Shown piece after piece: positions 25,295 to 34,230 of a DNA stretch of 35,573 nucleotides. Position numbers and translations under genes: made by a program. Source of the stretch: Marinilabiliales bacterium. Lineage in GTDB: Bacteria > Bacteroidota > Bacteroidia > Bacteroidales > F082. Location: NCBI GenBank assembly GCA_002869315.1, contig PKTD01000027.1:1-35573 (forward strand), read 5' to 3'. Positions within the stretch are counted from its first letter, which is position 1, and every line of letters begins with the position of its first letter. The notes under the pieces are model-generated. The model ran no database searches, was not told where the DNA came from, and saw only the letters and a program-made list of their open reading frames with translations.

Positions 25295-26611
25295 TTAGTG
25301 CCTGTATCTCAGCCATTTCCACATAATGGCGTAGTTTACTTTTTGTCCGTACATCAAAATACCGGTGCGGTAAATTTTACCTGCCATCCAGGTTGAAATA
25401 ACAAAGCCAGCAATTAGTAAACTCATGGATGTGGCTATTTGCCATATTGGAACACCAAATGGTATACGTATCATCATAATAACCGGTGAGGTAAGAGGGA
25501 ACATGGATAGAAAAACCGACAAACTACTGTCTGGCTGATTAATTATTAAGCCAGACATCGCCACTGAAAATATTAGTGGTATAGAAACCGGAAACATAAA
25601 TTGCTGAGTATCTGCATCATGATCAACTGCACCACCAATAGCAGCAAATAAGGAAGCAAATAATAGATATCCTCCAAGAAAATAAAATAGGAAACTAAAT
25701 ATCATAACCTTAAAGTTGATTCCTGATATTATTTCGCTTACCATCATAAATGGGTCACCAGCAGTTATTTCTGTTGGTGTTGAACTTGTAATCTGATTTT
25801 GGGATAACATGTCCATCATACCAGAATCTCCACCAAAAATTCCGGATTGGAAAATACCGAGGATTACTCCAGTCAGTAAAATCCATAAAAGAAACTGTGT
25901 GAGTCCAACTAAGGCGATACCCACAATTTTACCCATCATTAGTTGGAAAGGTTTTACAGAAGCAAGAATAACCTCTACTATTCTGTTTTGCTTTTCTTCC
26001 ATTACACCTTTAAGAACCTGGGCTCCAAACATAAAAATAAAGAAGTATATCATTATACCGGCAAAAATTGCAAGACCTACTTCCACCTCTGTATTACTTT
26101 TCTTTTCTATACCACCTTCTTCAACGCGTATAGTCGATAGATTAATTTTAACTTTTGACGACTTAATAACATTTGGGTCGATACCGGAGGCCACGAGTTT
26201 TTTATTCTCAGCCTCAGATTTCATTACATTTTTTATGTAAGAAGTGAGATTTAGCCCAGGTTGCTTTGTGGAAAACAATTCTGCATAAACAGGAATATTT
26301 AATTCGGTTTTTGGAATGTAAAGCAAAATGTGGCCTTTTTCATATAAGGCTTTCTCCTTATCGGTTTCTAAATCATTGTGAACATGGTAAAAACTAATAT
26401 TTTCCTGATCTTTAAATTTTTCATAATACCAGCCAGTTTCATCTAAAACTGCAACATTCTTATGAGTTGCTTCACTCCAGTCGGCAAGAAATGAAGGAAG
26501 AATAATCATAGCAGCCATTAGGATTGGTCCAAGAAAAGTCATAATTATAAACGACTTTTTCTTTACCCTGCTTAAATATTCACGCTGTATAATTAGAAAA
26601 ATTTTATTCAC
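25295..26611 (-). CDS. ABC-2 type transporter permease (NatB-like)
   Basis: This 438-residue inner-membrane protein has an N-terminal helix after 'Q-R-E-Y-L-S-R-V-K-K-K-S-F', a long periplasmic domain (about 45-185) and five or so further helices in the C-terminal half, the layout of NatB/YhaP-type ABC-2 permeases. The signature 'E-E-K-Q-N-R-I-V-E-V-I-L-A-S-V-K-P-F-Q' between the first two core helices is diagnostic of the group. The start is GTG at 26611; no in-frame ATG is nearby. It follows the ATPase gene by 27 nt and surely forms one transporter with it. NatAB-type systems export Na+ or other cations; other members move drugs or lipids, so the substrate is open. Confidence 0.9.
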   Translation of the reverse strand: MNKIFLIIQREYLSRVKKKSFIIMTFLGPILMAAMIILPSFLADWSEATHKNVAVLDETGWYYEKFKDQENISFYHVHNDLETDKEKALYEKGHILLYIPKTELNIPVYAELFSTKQPGLNLTSYIKNVMKSEAENKKLVASGIDPNVIKSSKVKINLSTIRVEEGGIEKKSNTEVEVGLAIFAGIMIYFFIFMFGAQVLKGVMEEKQNRIVEVILASVKPFQLMMGKIVGIALVGLTQFLLWILLTGVILGIFQSGIFGGDSGMMDMLSQNQITSSTPTEITAGDPFMMVSEIISGINFKVMIFSFLFYFLGGYLLFASLFAAIGGAVDHDADTQQFMFPVSIPLIFSVAMSGLIINQPDSSLSVFLSMFPLTSPVIMMIRIPFGVPIWQIATSMSLLIAGFVISTWMAGKIYRTGILMYGQKVNYAIMWKWLRYRH

Positions 26612-26638
26612 GACTTCATATTTATTTTTTCACCATGA

Positions 26639-27565
26639 TTAATATATGGTAGAAATATCATTACCCTCTACTTCACTGATGAATATATCGTTAATACTTG
26701 GTAAAATTTCATTAAATGACTTAATCTCACATTGGGAATTTAACTTCTCAATAAGTTCTGAAGAATTAGCATCATTCATTAACCTGATATTAGAAGACTT
26801 TAATCCATTTATTTGCTGAGATGATACAATTTCAAACTTATCGTTTTCCAATTCCAAATCTCCTGAAATATTATATTCAATCTTAAAAATATTAGGTTTA
26901 AATTTTTCCTTCACCTGATTTATCTCTCCTGATAAAATTACTTTTGATTTGTTTACCAATGCAATATTATCGCAAAGTTCTTCTACCGAGGCCATATTAT
27001 GAGTAGAGAAAATTACCGTGGCACCTTCTTCTCTCAGGTTCAGAATTTCCTGCTTAAGCAGATTTACATTAATCGGGTCAAATCCACTAAAGGGTTCATC
27101 GAAAATCAGGAGTTTTGGGCGGTGCATAACAGTGGCGATAAACTGCACTTTTTGCTGCATACCTTTGGATAATTCTTCTACTTTTTTGTTCCACCAACTA
27201 CCTATTTCAAATTTCTCAAACCATATTTTAAGTTCTTTGATGGCATCTACACGTTTAAGTCCTTTAAGTTGTGCAAGATAAACAGCCTGTTCTCCAACCT
27301 TCATTTTTTTATAAAGACCTCTTTCTTCCGGAAGATATCCAATTAAGGCAGTATCAGAAGGCTTTATATTCTTACCGTTCAATAGTATACGCCCCTCATC
27401 CATCACAGATATTTGGTTAATAATCCTGATGAGGGTTGTTTTTCCAGCACCATTTGGTCCTAACAAACCGAATATACTCTTCTCAGCCACCTGAATACTT
27501 ACATCATCAAGAGCCTTATGATTAATATAAGTTTTGCTAACATTGAGAGCCTCTAGTGCATACAT
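26639..27565 (-). CDS. ABC transporter ATP-binding protein (NatA-like)
   Basis: This is the ATPase partner of the downstream ABC-2 permease. The ATG at 27565 is preferred to an in-frame TTG at 27571, giving 308 aa. Visible motifs: Walker A G-P-N-G-A-G-K-T-T at 36-44; the Q-loop region 'G-Y-L-P-E-E-R-G-L-Y' (Glu in place of Gln, common in NatA-type proteins); signature L-S-K-G-M-Q-Q-K from 132; Walker B L-L-I-F-D-E-P with catalytic Glu157; and the H-loop 'F-S-T-H-N-M'. A C-terminal domain of about 90 residues follows the ATPase core. It lies 18 nt after dnaJ, so grpE, dnaJ and the transporter look like one operon. Confidence 0.94.
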   Translation of the reverse strand: MYALEALNVSKTYINHKALDDVSIQVAEKSIFGLLGPNGAGKTTLIRIINQISVMDEGRILLNGKNIKPSDTALIGYLPEERGLYKKMKVGEQAVYLAQLKGLKRVDAIKELKIWFEKFEIGSWWNKKVEELSKGMQQKVQFIATVMHRPKLLIFDEPFSGFDPINVNLLKQEILNLREEGATVIFSTHNMASVEELCDNIALVNKSKVILSGEINQVKEKFKPNIFKIEYNISGDLELENDKFEIVSSQQINGLKSSNIRLMNDANSSELIEKLNSQCEIKSFNEILPSINDIFISEVEGNDISTIY

Positions 27566-27583
27566 TTTCAAATCCTTTAATTA

Positions 27584-28741
27584 TTAGCTAAAAAACTCTC
27601 GCATCCTATCGAAATAACTTTTGTCTTTGGATGTTGGTGATGGCTTAAAGTTAGGTGAATCTTTTAATTTCTCAAGCATCTCGCTTTCTTCTTTACTCAA
27701 ACTCTTTGGTGTCCAGATATTTACATTAACCAAAATATCACCTCTTCCGTAACCATTTACATCTGGAATACCTTTTCCTTTCAACCTTAAAACTTTTCCG
27801 CCCTGAGTACCGGGGGCTATTTTTATTCTTGCTTTTGAATCAATAGTTGGTACTTCTATACTTGTTCCCAGTGCAGCATCTATAAAGCTGATGTAAAGGT
27901 CATAAAGGAGATTATTTTCATCACGTATTAATTCAGGATGTTCTTCCTCAACAATCTGTACTAAAAGATCTCCAGGAACTCCACCCCTTGCGGCAGCATT
28001 TCCTTTTCCACTTACTGAAAGTTGCATACCTTCTGCAACTCCGGCAGGTATTTTTATACTTACAACATCATCGCCTTTAACAATACCATTACCATGACAG
28101 GCATTACATTTATTAGTAATTATTTCACCTTCTCCATTACATGTAGGACAAGTTGATGTTGTTTGCATTTGTCCCAGGAATGTATTTGTTACCTGGCGCA
28201 CCTGACCATGTCCGTTACAAGTAGTACAAGTAGACTTACCACTTCCTCTTTCAGCACCTGTACCATTACAAGGCTCACATGGGACATATTTTTTTAGTTT
28301 TATTTTTTTCTCTACGCCATGAGCAATTTCTGAAAGTGTAAGTTTCACTTTTACTCTAAGATTCGAGCCACGGTTCACACGAGTACGCCTACCCCCCTGA
28401 CTGCTAAATCCTCCGCTGAAACCGCCTCCGAAGGCACCTCCAAAAATATCTCCAAAATGGCTGAATATGTCATCCATCGACATACCGCCGCCTCCACCAC
28501 CGAAACCAGCAGAGCCTGACATGCCAGCATGGCCATATTGATCGTAGCGTGCCTTTTTTTGTGGGTCACGCAATACCTCGTATGCTTCTGCTGCCTCTTT
28601 AAATTTTTCCTCTGCCTCCGAATTACCGGGGTTTTTATCAGGATGATACTTAATTGCCAATTTGCGATAAGCCTTTTTTAACTCATCGGCAGTAGCATTT
28701 TTTGAAACTCCCAGTACGTCGTAATAATCCCTTTTGCTCAT
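27584..28741 (-). CDS. dnaJ: Chaperone protein DnaJ
   Basis: This co-chaperone stimulates the ATPase of DnaK and delivers unfolded proteins to it. All type I domains are present in 385 aa: the J domain at 1-65 with H33-P34-D35; a Gly/Phe-rich linker at about 75-120 that also contains 'G-G-R-R-T-R-V'; four C-x-x-C-x-G-x-G zinc repeats at about 155-225 ([32 protein letters not shown]); and the C-terminal substrate-binding domain. It lies 14 nt after grpE. dnaK is not in the window. Confidence 0.98.
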   Translation of the reverse strand: MSKRDYYDVLGVSKNATADELKKAYRKLAIKYHPDKNPGNSEAEEKFKEAAEAYEVLRDPQKKARYDQYGHAGMSGSAGFGGGGGGMSMDDIFSHFGDIFGGAFGGGFSGGFSSQGGRRTRVNRGSNLRVKVKLTLSEIAHGVEKKIKLKKYVPCEPCNGTGAERGSGKSTCTTCNGHGQVRQVTNTFLGQMQTTSTCPTCNGEGEIITNKCNACHGNGIVKGDDVVSIKIPAGVAEGMQLSVSGKGNAAARGGVPGDLLVQIVEEEHPELIRDENNLLYDLYISFIDAALGTSIEVPTIDSKARIKIAPGTQGGKVLRLKGKGIPDVNGYGRGDILVNVNIWTPKSLSKEESEMLEKLKDSPNFKPSPTSKDKSYFDRMREFFS

Positions 28742-28755
28742 GTAAATTCCTATTA

Positions 28756-29367
28756 TTAATTGCCCACTACTACTTTAGCGAATCTGATTATTTTACCATT
28801 TAAAAGATAACCCTTTTGGATAACATCTATTACTTTTCCTTTCATATCATCACTAGGAGCAGGAATATTTGTTATGGCTTCGTGATAATCAGTATCGAAT
28901 TCCTTACCCTGAGCATCCATTGGTTCTAGTCCTTTTTGTTTTAGCAGAGTAAAGAGTTTATTAAAAATTAACTCTACGCCTTTTACAGATTCCTCTTGTG
29001 CATTATTGTCATTCATTGCAGCAATGGCCCTGTCAAAATCGTCAAGAACAGGCAGTAATTCCACCATAATGTCTTGCGAAGCAGTTTTTAATAAATCCAA
29101 TCTTTCCTTACTGGTTCTCTTGCGGTAATTATCAAATTCAGAATAAAGTCGTAAATATTTATCGTTGAGCTCAGTACATTTTTCCTCATACTCAGCCAAT
29201 AAATCTTTGTCGGTTTTTTTCTTCGACTTTGATTTCTTCTTCGACTTATTTTCTTTTTCGTTTTCTTTGGACTGATTTTCAAACTCTTCATCTTCATGAG
29301 CCTCAAAACTCACGTCTTCCATTTGACTTTCATCAGTTTTAATATCTTCTTTTCCCTTCTTTCCCAT
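28756..29367 (-). CDS. grpE: Nucleotide exchange factor GrpE
   Basis: It releases ADP from DnaK and closes the DnaK-DnaJ cycle. The 203-residue protein has an acidic N-terminal tail, an unusually Lys/Ser-rich block at about 40-55 ([11 protein letters not shown]), a long coiled-coil region ('[16 protein letters not shown]') and the C-terminal beta domain with '[16 protein letters not shown]'. It is the first gene of the grpE-dnaJ-ABC transporter cluster. The basic block in the N-terminal tail is disordered and probably dispensable. Confidence 0.97.
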   Translation of the reverse strand: MGKKGKEDIKTDESQMEDVSFEAHEDEEFENQSKENEKENKSKKKSKSKKKTDKDLLAEYEEKCTELNDKYLRLYSEFDNYRKRTSKERLDLLKTASQDIMVELLPVLDDFDRAIAAMNDNNAQEESVKGVELIFNKLFTLLKQKGLEPMDAQGKEFDTDYHEAITNIPAPSDDMKGKVIDVIQKGYLLNGKIIRFAKVVVGN

Positions 29368-29400
29368 TTTTTCTAAAATTAATTAGGTAATTCTGCCAAA

Positions 29401-29408
29401 CAAATATA
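29401..29408 (-). promoter_or_regulatory. Candidate -7 element of the grpE transcript
   Basis: On the minus strand TATATTTG fits TAnnTTTG and lies 33 nt before the grpE ATG. The matching -33 element is unclear. A short odd palindrome, GTCAT-N-ATGAC (29428-29438), sits 19 nt upstream of it and could be an operator; no known heat-shock element is recognised. Confidence 0.35.
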
Positions 29409-29464
29409 TTGCCAAGCTTTGTAAACAGTCATAATGACAGGTCGTAAATTAATTAATTTGTTTT

Positions 29465-29612
29465 GAATTATGTATAATGAATTTTGAGTTAGAAACAAGT
29501 AAGCTACCGGATACTACCAAATTGTTTTTATATTCCTATTATGAATTAATCTCATAATAGAAAATTAATTATAAGTCATTGATTTTTAATTCATAACTCG
29601 CAACTTGTTAAT
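29465..29612. repeat. Degenerate 7-bp repeats in inverted arms, consensus GAATTAT
   Basis: Between murA and grpE, the left arm (29465-29499) reads as 7-bp units close to GAATTAT (GAATTAT, GTATAAT, GAATTTT, GAGTTAG, AAACAAG). The right arm (29586-29612) reads as units of the same kind on the other strand (GAATTAA, GAGTTAT, AAGTTGC and a start of GATTAAC). Between them lies a perfect 9-bp hairpin, CTATTATGA 29536-29544 with TCATAATAG 29552-29560. No gene is present in this 245-nt gap. Confidence 0.5.
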
Positions 29613-30917
29613 CTATACACGCTCAATATCAGCACCAAGTTTTCTCAGACGTTCATCTATTTTTTGGTAACCTCTATCAATTTGTTCAATATTATCGATT
29701 ATGCTTGTGCCAGTGGCAGATAATGCAGCAATAAGTAAAGCAACACCTGCTCTGATATCGGGAGAACTCATACGTATTCCACGGAATGGAAACTCATGAT
29801 TTAGTCCTATAACCGTTGCCCTGTGTGGATCACAAAGTATAATGCGGGCTCCCATATCAATCAGTTTATCAACGAAAAACAGTCGGCTCTCAAACATTTT
29901 TTGATGTATCAAAACGCTTCCGTTTGCCTGGGTAGCAACAACCAGGACAATGCTTATAAGATCGGGAGTAAAGCCTGGCCATGGTGCATCCGCAATACTC
30001 ATTATAGAACCATCAATATAGTTTTCTATGCTATAATTTTCTTGTTTCGGAATGTATATATCTTTGCCTCTTTGTTCTAATTTAACTCCCAGTCTGCGGA
30101 ATACAGTAGGTATTAATCCCAGATCATCAAGTTTAACATCACAAATTGTTATTTCCGATCTGGTCATGGCAGCAAGTCCAATAAAACTGCCAACTTCAAT
30201 CATATCAGCGAGCATTGTATGCTGAGTTCCATGAAGTTTTTCAACCCCCTCTATTTTTAATAAGTTGGAGCCAATACCTTCAATTTTAGCTCCCATGCTG
30301 TTGAGCATCTTACTTAGTTGAACCAAATAAGGCTCGCAAGCTGCATTAAATATTGTGGTTTTTCCTTTGGCCAAGACAGCGGCCATCAGAATATTTGCTG
30401 TACCAGTTACTGAAGCCTCTTCCAGCAGCATTTCAGCACCATGTAATTGTTTTGCATTTATATGATAACTCTTTTCCTTATCATCATATTCAAACTCTGC
30501 TCCAAGTTTCTGCAAACCTGTGAAGTGAGTATCGAGTCTTCTACGACCAATTTTATCGCCTCCCGGCTGGGGTAAAAACCCTTGTCCGAAACGGGCAATC
30601 ATTGGACCTAATAGCATTACACTGCCTCTGATACTTGCTGCATTTTTGTAATATTCTGGTGTAAATACTTTGGTAATGTCAACATTAGAGGCATTGAATA
30701 CAAACTCATTATCATCCTTTTTGACAACTTTTACACCTAGGCCCCTGAGTAAGTCAATAAGTTTATTAACATCCCTGATATCAGGAATATTTGAAATAAT
30801 TACATCCTCATTAGTTAGTAATACTGCACAGATAATTTGTAAGGCTTCGTTTTTAGCACCCTGTGGCTTTATACTCCCTGATAAACTCTTACCTCCCTTT
30901 ATCCTGAAAGAACCCAT
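29613..30917 (-). CDS. murA: UDP-N-acetylglucosamine 1-carboxyvinyltransferase
   Basis: It catalyses the first committed step of peptidoglycan synthesis, adding enolpyruvate to UDP-GlcNAc in the cytoplasm. The 434-residue EPSP-synthase-fold protein has the substrate loop 'G-A-K-N-E-A-L' with Lys22-Asn23, 'A-S-I-R-G-S-V-M-L-L-G-P' and 'A-R-F-G-Q-G'. In the catalytic loop 'P-G-G-D-K-I-G-R-R-R-L-D' the residue usually Cys115 (E. coli numbering) is Asp121. That substitution is known to keep activity but make MurA resistant to fosfomycin, as in Mycobacterium and Chlamydia. The gene follows the DUF4290 gene by 2 nt and both are surely co-transcribed. Confidence 0.97.
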   Translation of the reverse strand: MGSFRIKGGKSLSGSIKPQGAKNEALQIICAVLLTNEDVIISNIPDIRDVNKLIDLLRGLGVKVVKKDDNEFVFNASNVDITKVFTPEYYKNAASIRGSVMLLGPMIARFGQGFLPQPGGDKIGRRRLDTHFTGLQKLGAEFEYDDKEKSYHINAKQLHGAEMLLEEASVTGTANILMAAVLAKGKTTIFNAACEPYLVQLSKMLNSMGAKIEGIGSNLLKIEGVEKLHGTQHTMLADMIEVGSFIGLAAMTRSEITICDVKLDDLGLIPTVFRRLGVKLEQRGKDIYIPKQENYSIENYIDGSIMSIADAPWPGFTPDLISIVLVVATQANGSVLIHQKMFESRLFFVDKLIDMGARIILCDPHRATVIGLNHEFPFRGIRMSSPDIRAGVALLIAALSATGTSIIDNIEQIDRGYQKIDERLRKLGADIERV

Positions 30918-30919
30918 AA

Positions 30920-31555
30920 CTAAAATCTTCTTTTATATTTCTTTTTATTTGATTTAGTCTGTGTAGATTTTTTATTTACAATATTTTTTTGCTTCTTAGG
31001 TTTTGCAAGTGCTTCTGAGGAAGAAATAAGAGTATAATCCTCCTTCAGGTTTAGTTTTCCATTAGACATTTCCTGTAGATTCTTAATAATAGTTTCATCA
31101 TTTACAGAGTCTCTATTCCAGTTCAGGTATGACTTTTTCAAAAAATTAGAAATGGCTAATACTATAGCATCTTTCTTTTCTCCATCTTCTATTTCTGTAA
31201 CCGCTTCAATTATACGTTCCACGTGTTTTCCATAGTGTGGATATTCCATCTCACTTTTTGAGTAAGATATTCTTTCTGGTTTTTTACTTACATCATCTTT
31301 ATTTGGTGGAGGAAATGGTGAGTCAACATCCAGATTAAAACCTGAAATTATATGAAGATGGTCCCAAAGTTTATGCTCAAAGTCGGTTCCTTTATAATTA
31401 GGAGTATTCATTTGGCCCATAACATTTACTATGGCATGTGCCGTTTTTGTACGTTTTTCTCTATCCTCAATATTAACGCAATAGTCAATCATTTTATGGA
31501 TGTTCCTTCCATATTCCGGAATTGCCATTGCTTCTCTTTTAGTGTTATATTCCAT
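30920..31555 (-). CDS. DUF4290 family protein
   Basis: This 211-residue cytoplasmic protein has no signal peptide or membrane helix. It starts 'M-E-Y-N-T-K-R-E-A-M-A-I-P-E-Y-G-R-N-I-H-K-M' and repeats a related segment, 'M-E-Y-P-H-Y-G-K-H-V-E-R-I', in its second half at about residues 102-114, so it looks like two related helical halves. The C-terminal 25 residues are very Lys-rich. This fits the uncharacterised Bacteroidota family DUF4290, which I recall as occurring next to murA. The tight 2-nt spacing to murA supports a cell-wall-related or growth role, but the function is unknown. Confidence 0.88.
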   Translation of the reverse strand: MEYNTKREAMAIPEYGRNIHKMIDYCVNIEDREKRTKTAHAIVNVMGQMNTPNYKGTDFEHKLWDHLHIISGFNLDVDSPFPPPNKDDVSKKPERISYSKSEMEYPHYGKHVERIIEAVTEIEDGEKKDAIVLAISNFLKKSYLNWNRDSVNDETIIKNLQEMSNGKLNLKEDYTLISSSEALAKPKKQKNIVNKKSTQTKSNKKKYKRRF

Positions 31556-31600
31556 TTTTATGTTTTACTAAAATAAGTATTTTTTATCAAAATTATTGTG

Positions 31601-31608
31601 CAAAAGTA
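31601..31608 (-). promoter_or_regulatory. Candidate -7 element of the DUF4290-murA transcript
   Basis: On the minus strand TACTTTTG followed by CAC fits the Bacteroidota -7 element and lies 45 nt before the DUF4290 ATG. The -33 element is not clear. A second match, TAATTTTG at 31595-31588, is closer to the gene. Confidence 0.4.
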
Positions 31609-31662
31609 CTTAATATTTACTTATAAAGCACGCATTTAAGGGTGTTTAACAATTTACAGGTA

Positions 31663-33933
31663 TTAACCTAATATTTTCAACTTTGCAAAACGGAGCAATA
31701 AACTTTTCTGGCCTACGCCATTAAAAAATACAGTTGCTTTCTTATTTGGCCCACTACCTTCAACATTTAGGACTTTTCCTTTCCCAAATTTAGGATGTTC
31801 AACTTGCATACCTGTTTGCAGGGAAGTTGTATCCGACTCAGCAAAACTTGTTTGTCCTCCTGTAGCAGCAGTCATGGATTTAAGATTACGCTTGGAAATT
31901 GTCTTTGCTTCGGAACTACTTTTCTCCTCAAAAGGAAGTCCTTTACTTACTTTCTGAGGTCGGTCAATTAAAGAATCATCTATTTCTTCCAGACATCTGC
32001 TCGGTTCAGTAATTGTAAACTGCCCCCAACTGTATCTGCTTTCAGCAAAACTGAGTGTAAGTTGTTTTTCGGCTCTGGTAATTGCAACATAAAACAATCT
32101 TCTTTCCTCCTCAAGGTCAGATCTTGTACTAATTGATTGTATTGATGGAAACAAATTTTCTTCAAGACCAACAACATATACATATGGAAACTCCAATCCT
32201 TTTGCGGAGTGAATAGTCATAAGAGTTACCTTATCATTATCATCCTCATCCTCATTATCCTGATTTGTGAGAAGGGCAACATCCTGCATAAATTCTTCCA
32301 AAGTTCCCTGACTTTCCAAATCACCTATATTTTCCTCCGCTCCTTTATCGCTAAACTCTTTAATCCCATTTAATAACTCATCAATATTTTCAACACGGCT
32401 TATGGATTCAGGAGTATCTTCGTCACGATACATTTTTAAAATACCTGAAGAAACTGCAATGTGATGAGCAGCATCATAAGCTTCCTTCTTCTTCATTTCA
32501 GCGGCAAAACTCTTTATTTGAGTAGCAAAATTTAAAAGTTTGGTTGTTATTCCCGAATTAAACTTCAATCCGAATTGAGCAGGTGCATTTATAACTTCCC
32601 ACATATTTACGGAATGCTCATCGGCGGCAACAGTTATTTTTTCTATGGTAGTTTTACCTATTCCGCGCGCTGGTGTATTAATGCATCGCTGCAAGGAATC
32701 TTCATCATTATGATTTATAGTCAGACGAAAGTATGCAAGTAAATCCTTTATCTCCTTACGGTTATAAAATGATAGCCCTCCATAAATTTTATAGGGAATA
32801 TTCATTTTCCTGAAGGCTTCCTCCATTGATCGTGATTGTGCATTTGTGCGATACAATATTGCAAAATCACTGTTTGGAAGTTGATTGTTCATCTTATATT
32901 CAAATACTGAGTTGGCAACTAAATTACCTTCTTCAGTATCACTTGATGCATGAATAAACCCTATTTTATTTCCCTGATCATTATTGGTCCACACTTTCTT
33001 CTTTATCTGATCTTTATTATAGGAAATCAACTGGTTGGCTGCCTCTACAATATTTTTTGTGGAACGATAGTTTTGTTCCAGTTTATATAATTCAAAATCA
33101 GGATAGTCATGTTTAAAATTCAGCATATTGCTGATATTTGCTCCGCGAAAACCATATATACTTTGGGCATCATCGCCAACAACACAAATATTTTCGGTAT
33201 TTGCAGCAAGTTTTTTAAGAATTAGATACTGAGCATGGTTGGTATCCTGATACTCATCAACCATGATATATCTGAACTTCCTTTGATATTTAAGTAATAC
33301 TTCAGGGAAATTTGTGAACAATAGGTAGGTGTTAAACAACAGATCATCAAAATCCATTGCATCAGCCCTTCTCAGACGATTATTATAAGTTACATAAATG
33401 TTTTTTATTTCGGGCTTACGGGCACTCTCATCGGCAGAAATTATTTCCGGATTAGCAGCATAATCTTCCGGTGAAACAAGTGAAGATTTAGCCATAGAAA
33501 TTCTGCTTGCAACATAAGAATACGAATAGACTTTAGTATCCAGACCCTTATCTTTGATGATATTTCTTATGAGCCTTTTACTATCGTCAGAATCATAAAT
33601 ACTGAAATTTGAGGGGTATCCCAGATGTTTTCCTTCTATGCGTAATATTTTTGCAAAAATAGAGTGAAAAGTACCCATCCATACATTACGTCCTTCCTTA
33701 TCACCAATTAGCTGCATAATCCTGTCTTTCATCTCTCTGGCAGCCTTATTGGTAAATGTTAAAGCCAATACATTAAATGGATCAACTCCTTGCTGTAGCA
33801 GGTTAGCAATTCTATAAGTAAGTACACGTGTTTTGCCTGAGCCTGCACCGGCAATTACCATTTTTGGCCCTTCAACAGCCTCAACAGCAGCAAGTTGATC
33901 TTTATTTAATCCCTTTAAAAATTCTTTCACCAT
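31663..33933 (-). CDS. UvrD/PcrA-type superfamily 1A DNA helicase
   Basis: This 3'-5' DNA helicase acts in excision repair, replication restart and removal of stalled complexes. The ATG at 33933 is used (a TTG precedes it), giving 756 aa. Helicase motifs in order: Q-motif near N10; Walker A A-G-A-G-S-G-K-T at 28-35; 'V-D-E-Y-Q-D-T-N' (Walker B); 'D-D-A-Q-S-I-Y-G-F-R-G-A'; 'L-E-Q-N-Y-R-S-T'; 'Y-R-T-N-A-Q-S-R'; 'M-T-I-H-S-A-K-G-L-E-F-P'; and 'Y-V-A-I-T-R-A'. The C-terminal 45 residues ('H-P-K-F-G-K-G-K-V' onward) match the Tudor-like tail of PcrA/UvrD that contacts RNA polymerase. It is transcribed alone, 107 nt before the DUF4290 gene. Confidence 0.95.
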   Translation of the reverse strand: MVKEFLKGLNKDQLAAVEAVEGPKMVIAGAGSGKTRVLTYRIANLLQQGVDPFNVLALTFTNKAAREMKDRIMQLIGDKEGRNVWMGTFHSIFAKILRIEGKHLGYPSNFSIYDSDDSKRLIRNIIKDKGLDTKVYSYSYVASRISMAKSSLVSPEDYAANPEIISADESARKPEIKNIYVTYNNRLRRADAMDFDDLLFNTYLLFTNFPEVLLKYQRKFRYIMVDEYQDTNHAQYLILKKLAANTENICVVGDDAQSIYGFRGANISNMLNFKHDYPDFELYKLEQNYRSTKNIVEAANQLISYNKDQIKKKVWTNNDQGNKIGFIHASSDTEEGNLVANSVFEYKMNNQLPNSDFAILYRTNAQSRSMEEAFRKMNIPYKIYGGLSFYNRKEIKDLLAYFRLTINHNDEDSLQRCINTPARGIGKTTIEKITVAADEHSVNMWEVINAPAQFGLKFNSGITTKLLNFATQIKSFAAEMKKKEAYDAAHHIAVSSGILKMYRDEDTPESISRVENIDELLNGIKEFSDKGAEENIGDLESQGTLEEFMQDVALLTNQDNEDEDDNDKVTLMTIHSAKGLEFPYVYVVGLEENLFPSIQSISTRSDLEEERRLFYVAITRAEKQLTLSFAESRYSWGQFTITEPSRCLEEIDDSLIDRPQKVSKGLPFEEKSSSEAKTISKRNLKSMTAATGGQTSFAESDTTSLQTGMQVEHPKFGKGKVLNVEGSGPNKKATVFFNGVGQKSLLLRFAKLKILG

Positions 33934-33950
33934 CAATTTTAATTAGATGG

Positions 33951-33980
33951 CAAAAGTACTCAAATGATGTTTGATACAAA
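33951..33980 (-). promoter_or_regulatory. Candidate promoter of the uvrD/pcrA gene
   Basis: On the minus strand TTTG (33980-33977) precedes TACTTTTG (33958-33951) by 18 nt; the -7 element lies 17 nt before the ATG at 33933. Both elements match the Bacteroidota consensus, with the spacer slightly short. Confidence 0.5.
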
Positions 33981-34012
33981 ATAAGACTTCATGAATTAAT
34001 TAACAAATGAAA

Positions 34013-34145
34013 TAAAGTCTGAAAAGTCGCAGAGTAGAAGTGTCGAATAGTCGTTGATATTAAAACCATTCCAGGACAAGACACTATTTGACTTTTTGAC
34101 TATTCGACCCTTGGACTATTTGACCCCTGGACTATTTGACCCTCG
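34013..34145. repeat. Inverted array of degenerate 8-bp repeats, consensus GACTATTT / GACCCYTG
   Basis: The right arm, 34082-34145, is eight consecutive 8-bp units. GACTATTT-like and GACCCYTG-like units alternate, so the higher period is exactly 16 bp (repeat starts 34082, 34098, 34114, 34130). The left arm, 34013-34052, carries the same motif on the other strand (GAAAAGTC, GAAGTGTC, GAATAGTC and decayed copies). GTCGAATAGTC at 34042-34052 is a perfect inverted match to GACTATTCGAC at 34098-34108. A spacer of about 29 bp separates the arms. It lies between the helicase promoter and the adhesin promoter. Confidence 0.75.
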
Positions 34146-34172
34146 TTCCTTGCAACTCAAAAAAATAAAAAG

Positions 34173-34203
34173 TTGTCATATATGACTGAAATAATTATTT
34201 TTG
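34173..34203 (+). promoter_or_regulatory. Candidate promoter of the choice-of-anchor-L gene
   Basis: TTG (34173-34175) is followed after 20 nt by TATTTTTG (34196-34203), a good fit to the Bacteroidota TTTG-N20-TAnnTTTG pattern. Transcription would start near 34210, about 20 nt before the ATG at 34231. Confidence 0.55.
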
Positions 34204-34230
34204 CGCCACACCATTACCGAAATAAATAAT

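Noticed and set aside
28375-28569. Extra minus-strand frame inside dnaJ
   Set aside because: Shifted frame of the Gly/Phe-rich dnaJ segment; no start context or family match.
29536-29560. Hairpin with 9-bp stem as the murA terminator
   Set aside because: The stem is almost all A:T and no T-run follows on either strand; better explained as part of the repeat array.
29823-30080. 85-residue plus-strand frame opposite murA
   Set aside because: Composition is that of an antisense shadow and murA is clear on the minus strand.
34082-34145. CRISPR array
   Set aside because: The repeat is only 8/16 bp, degenerate and without unique spacers, and no cas gene is present.
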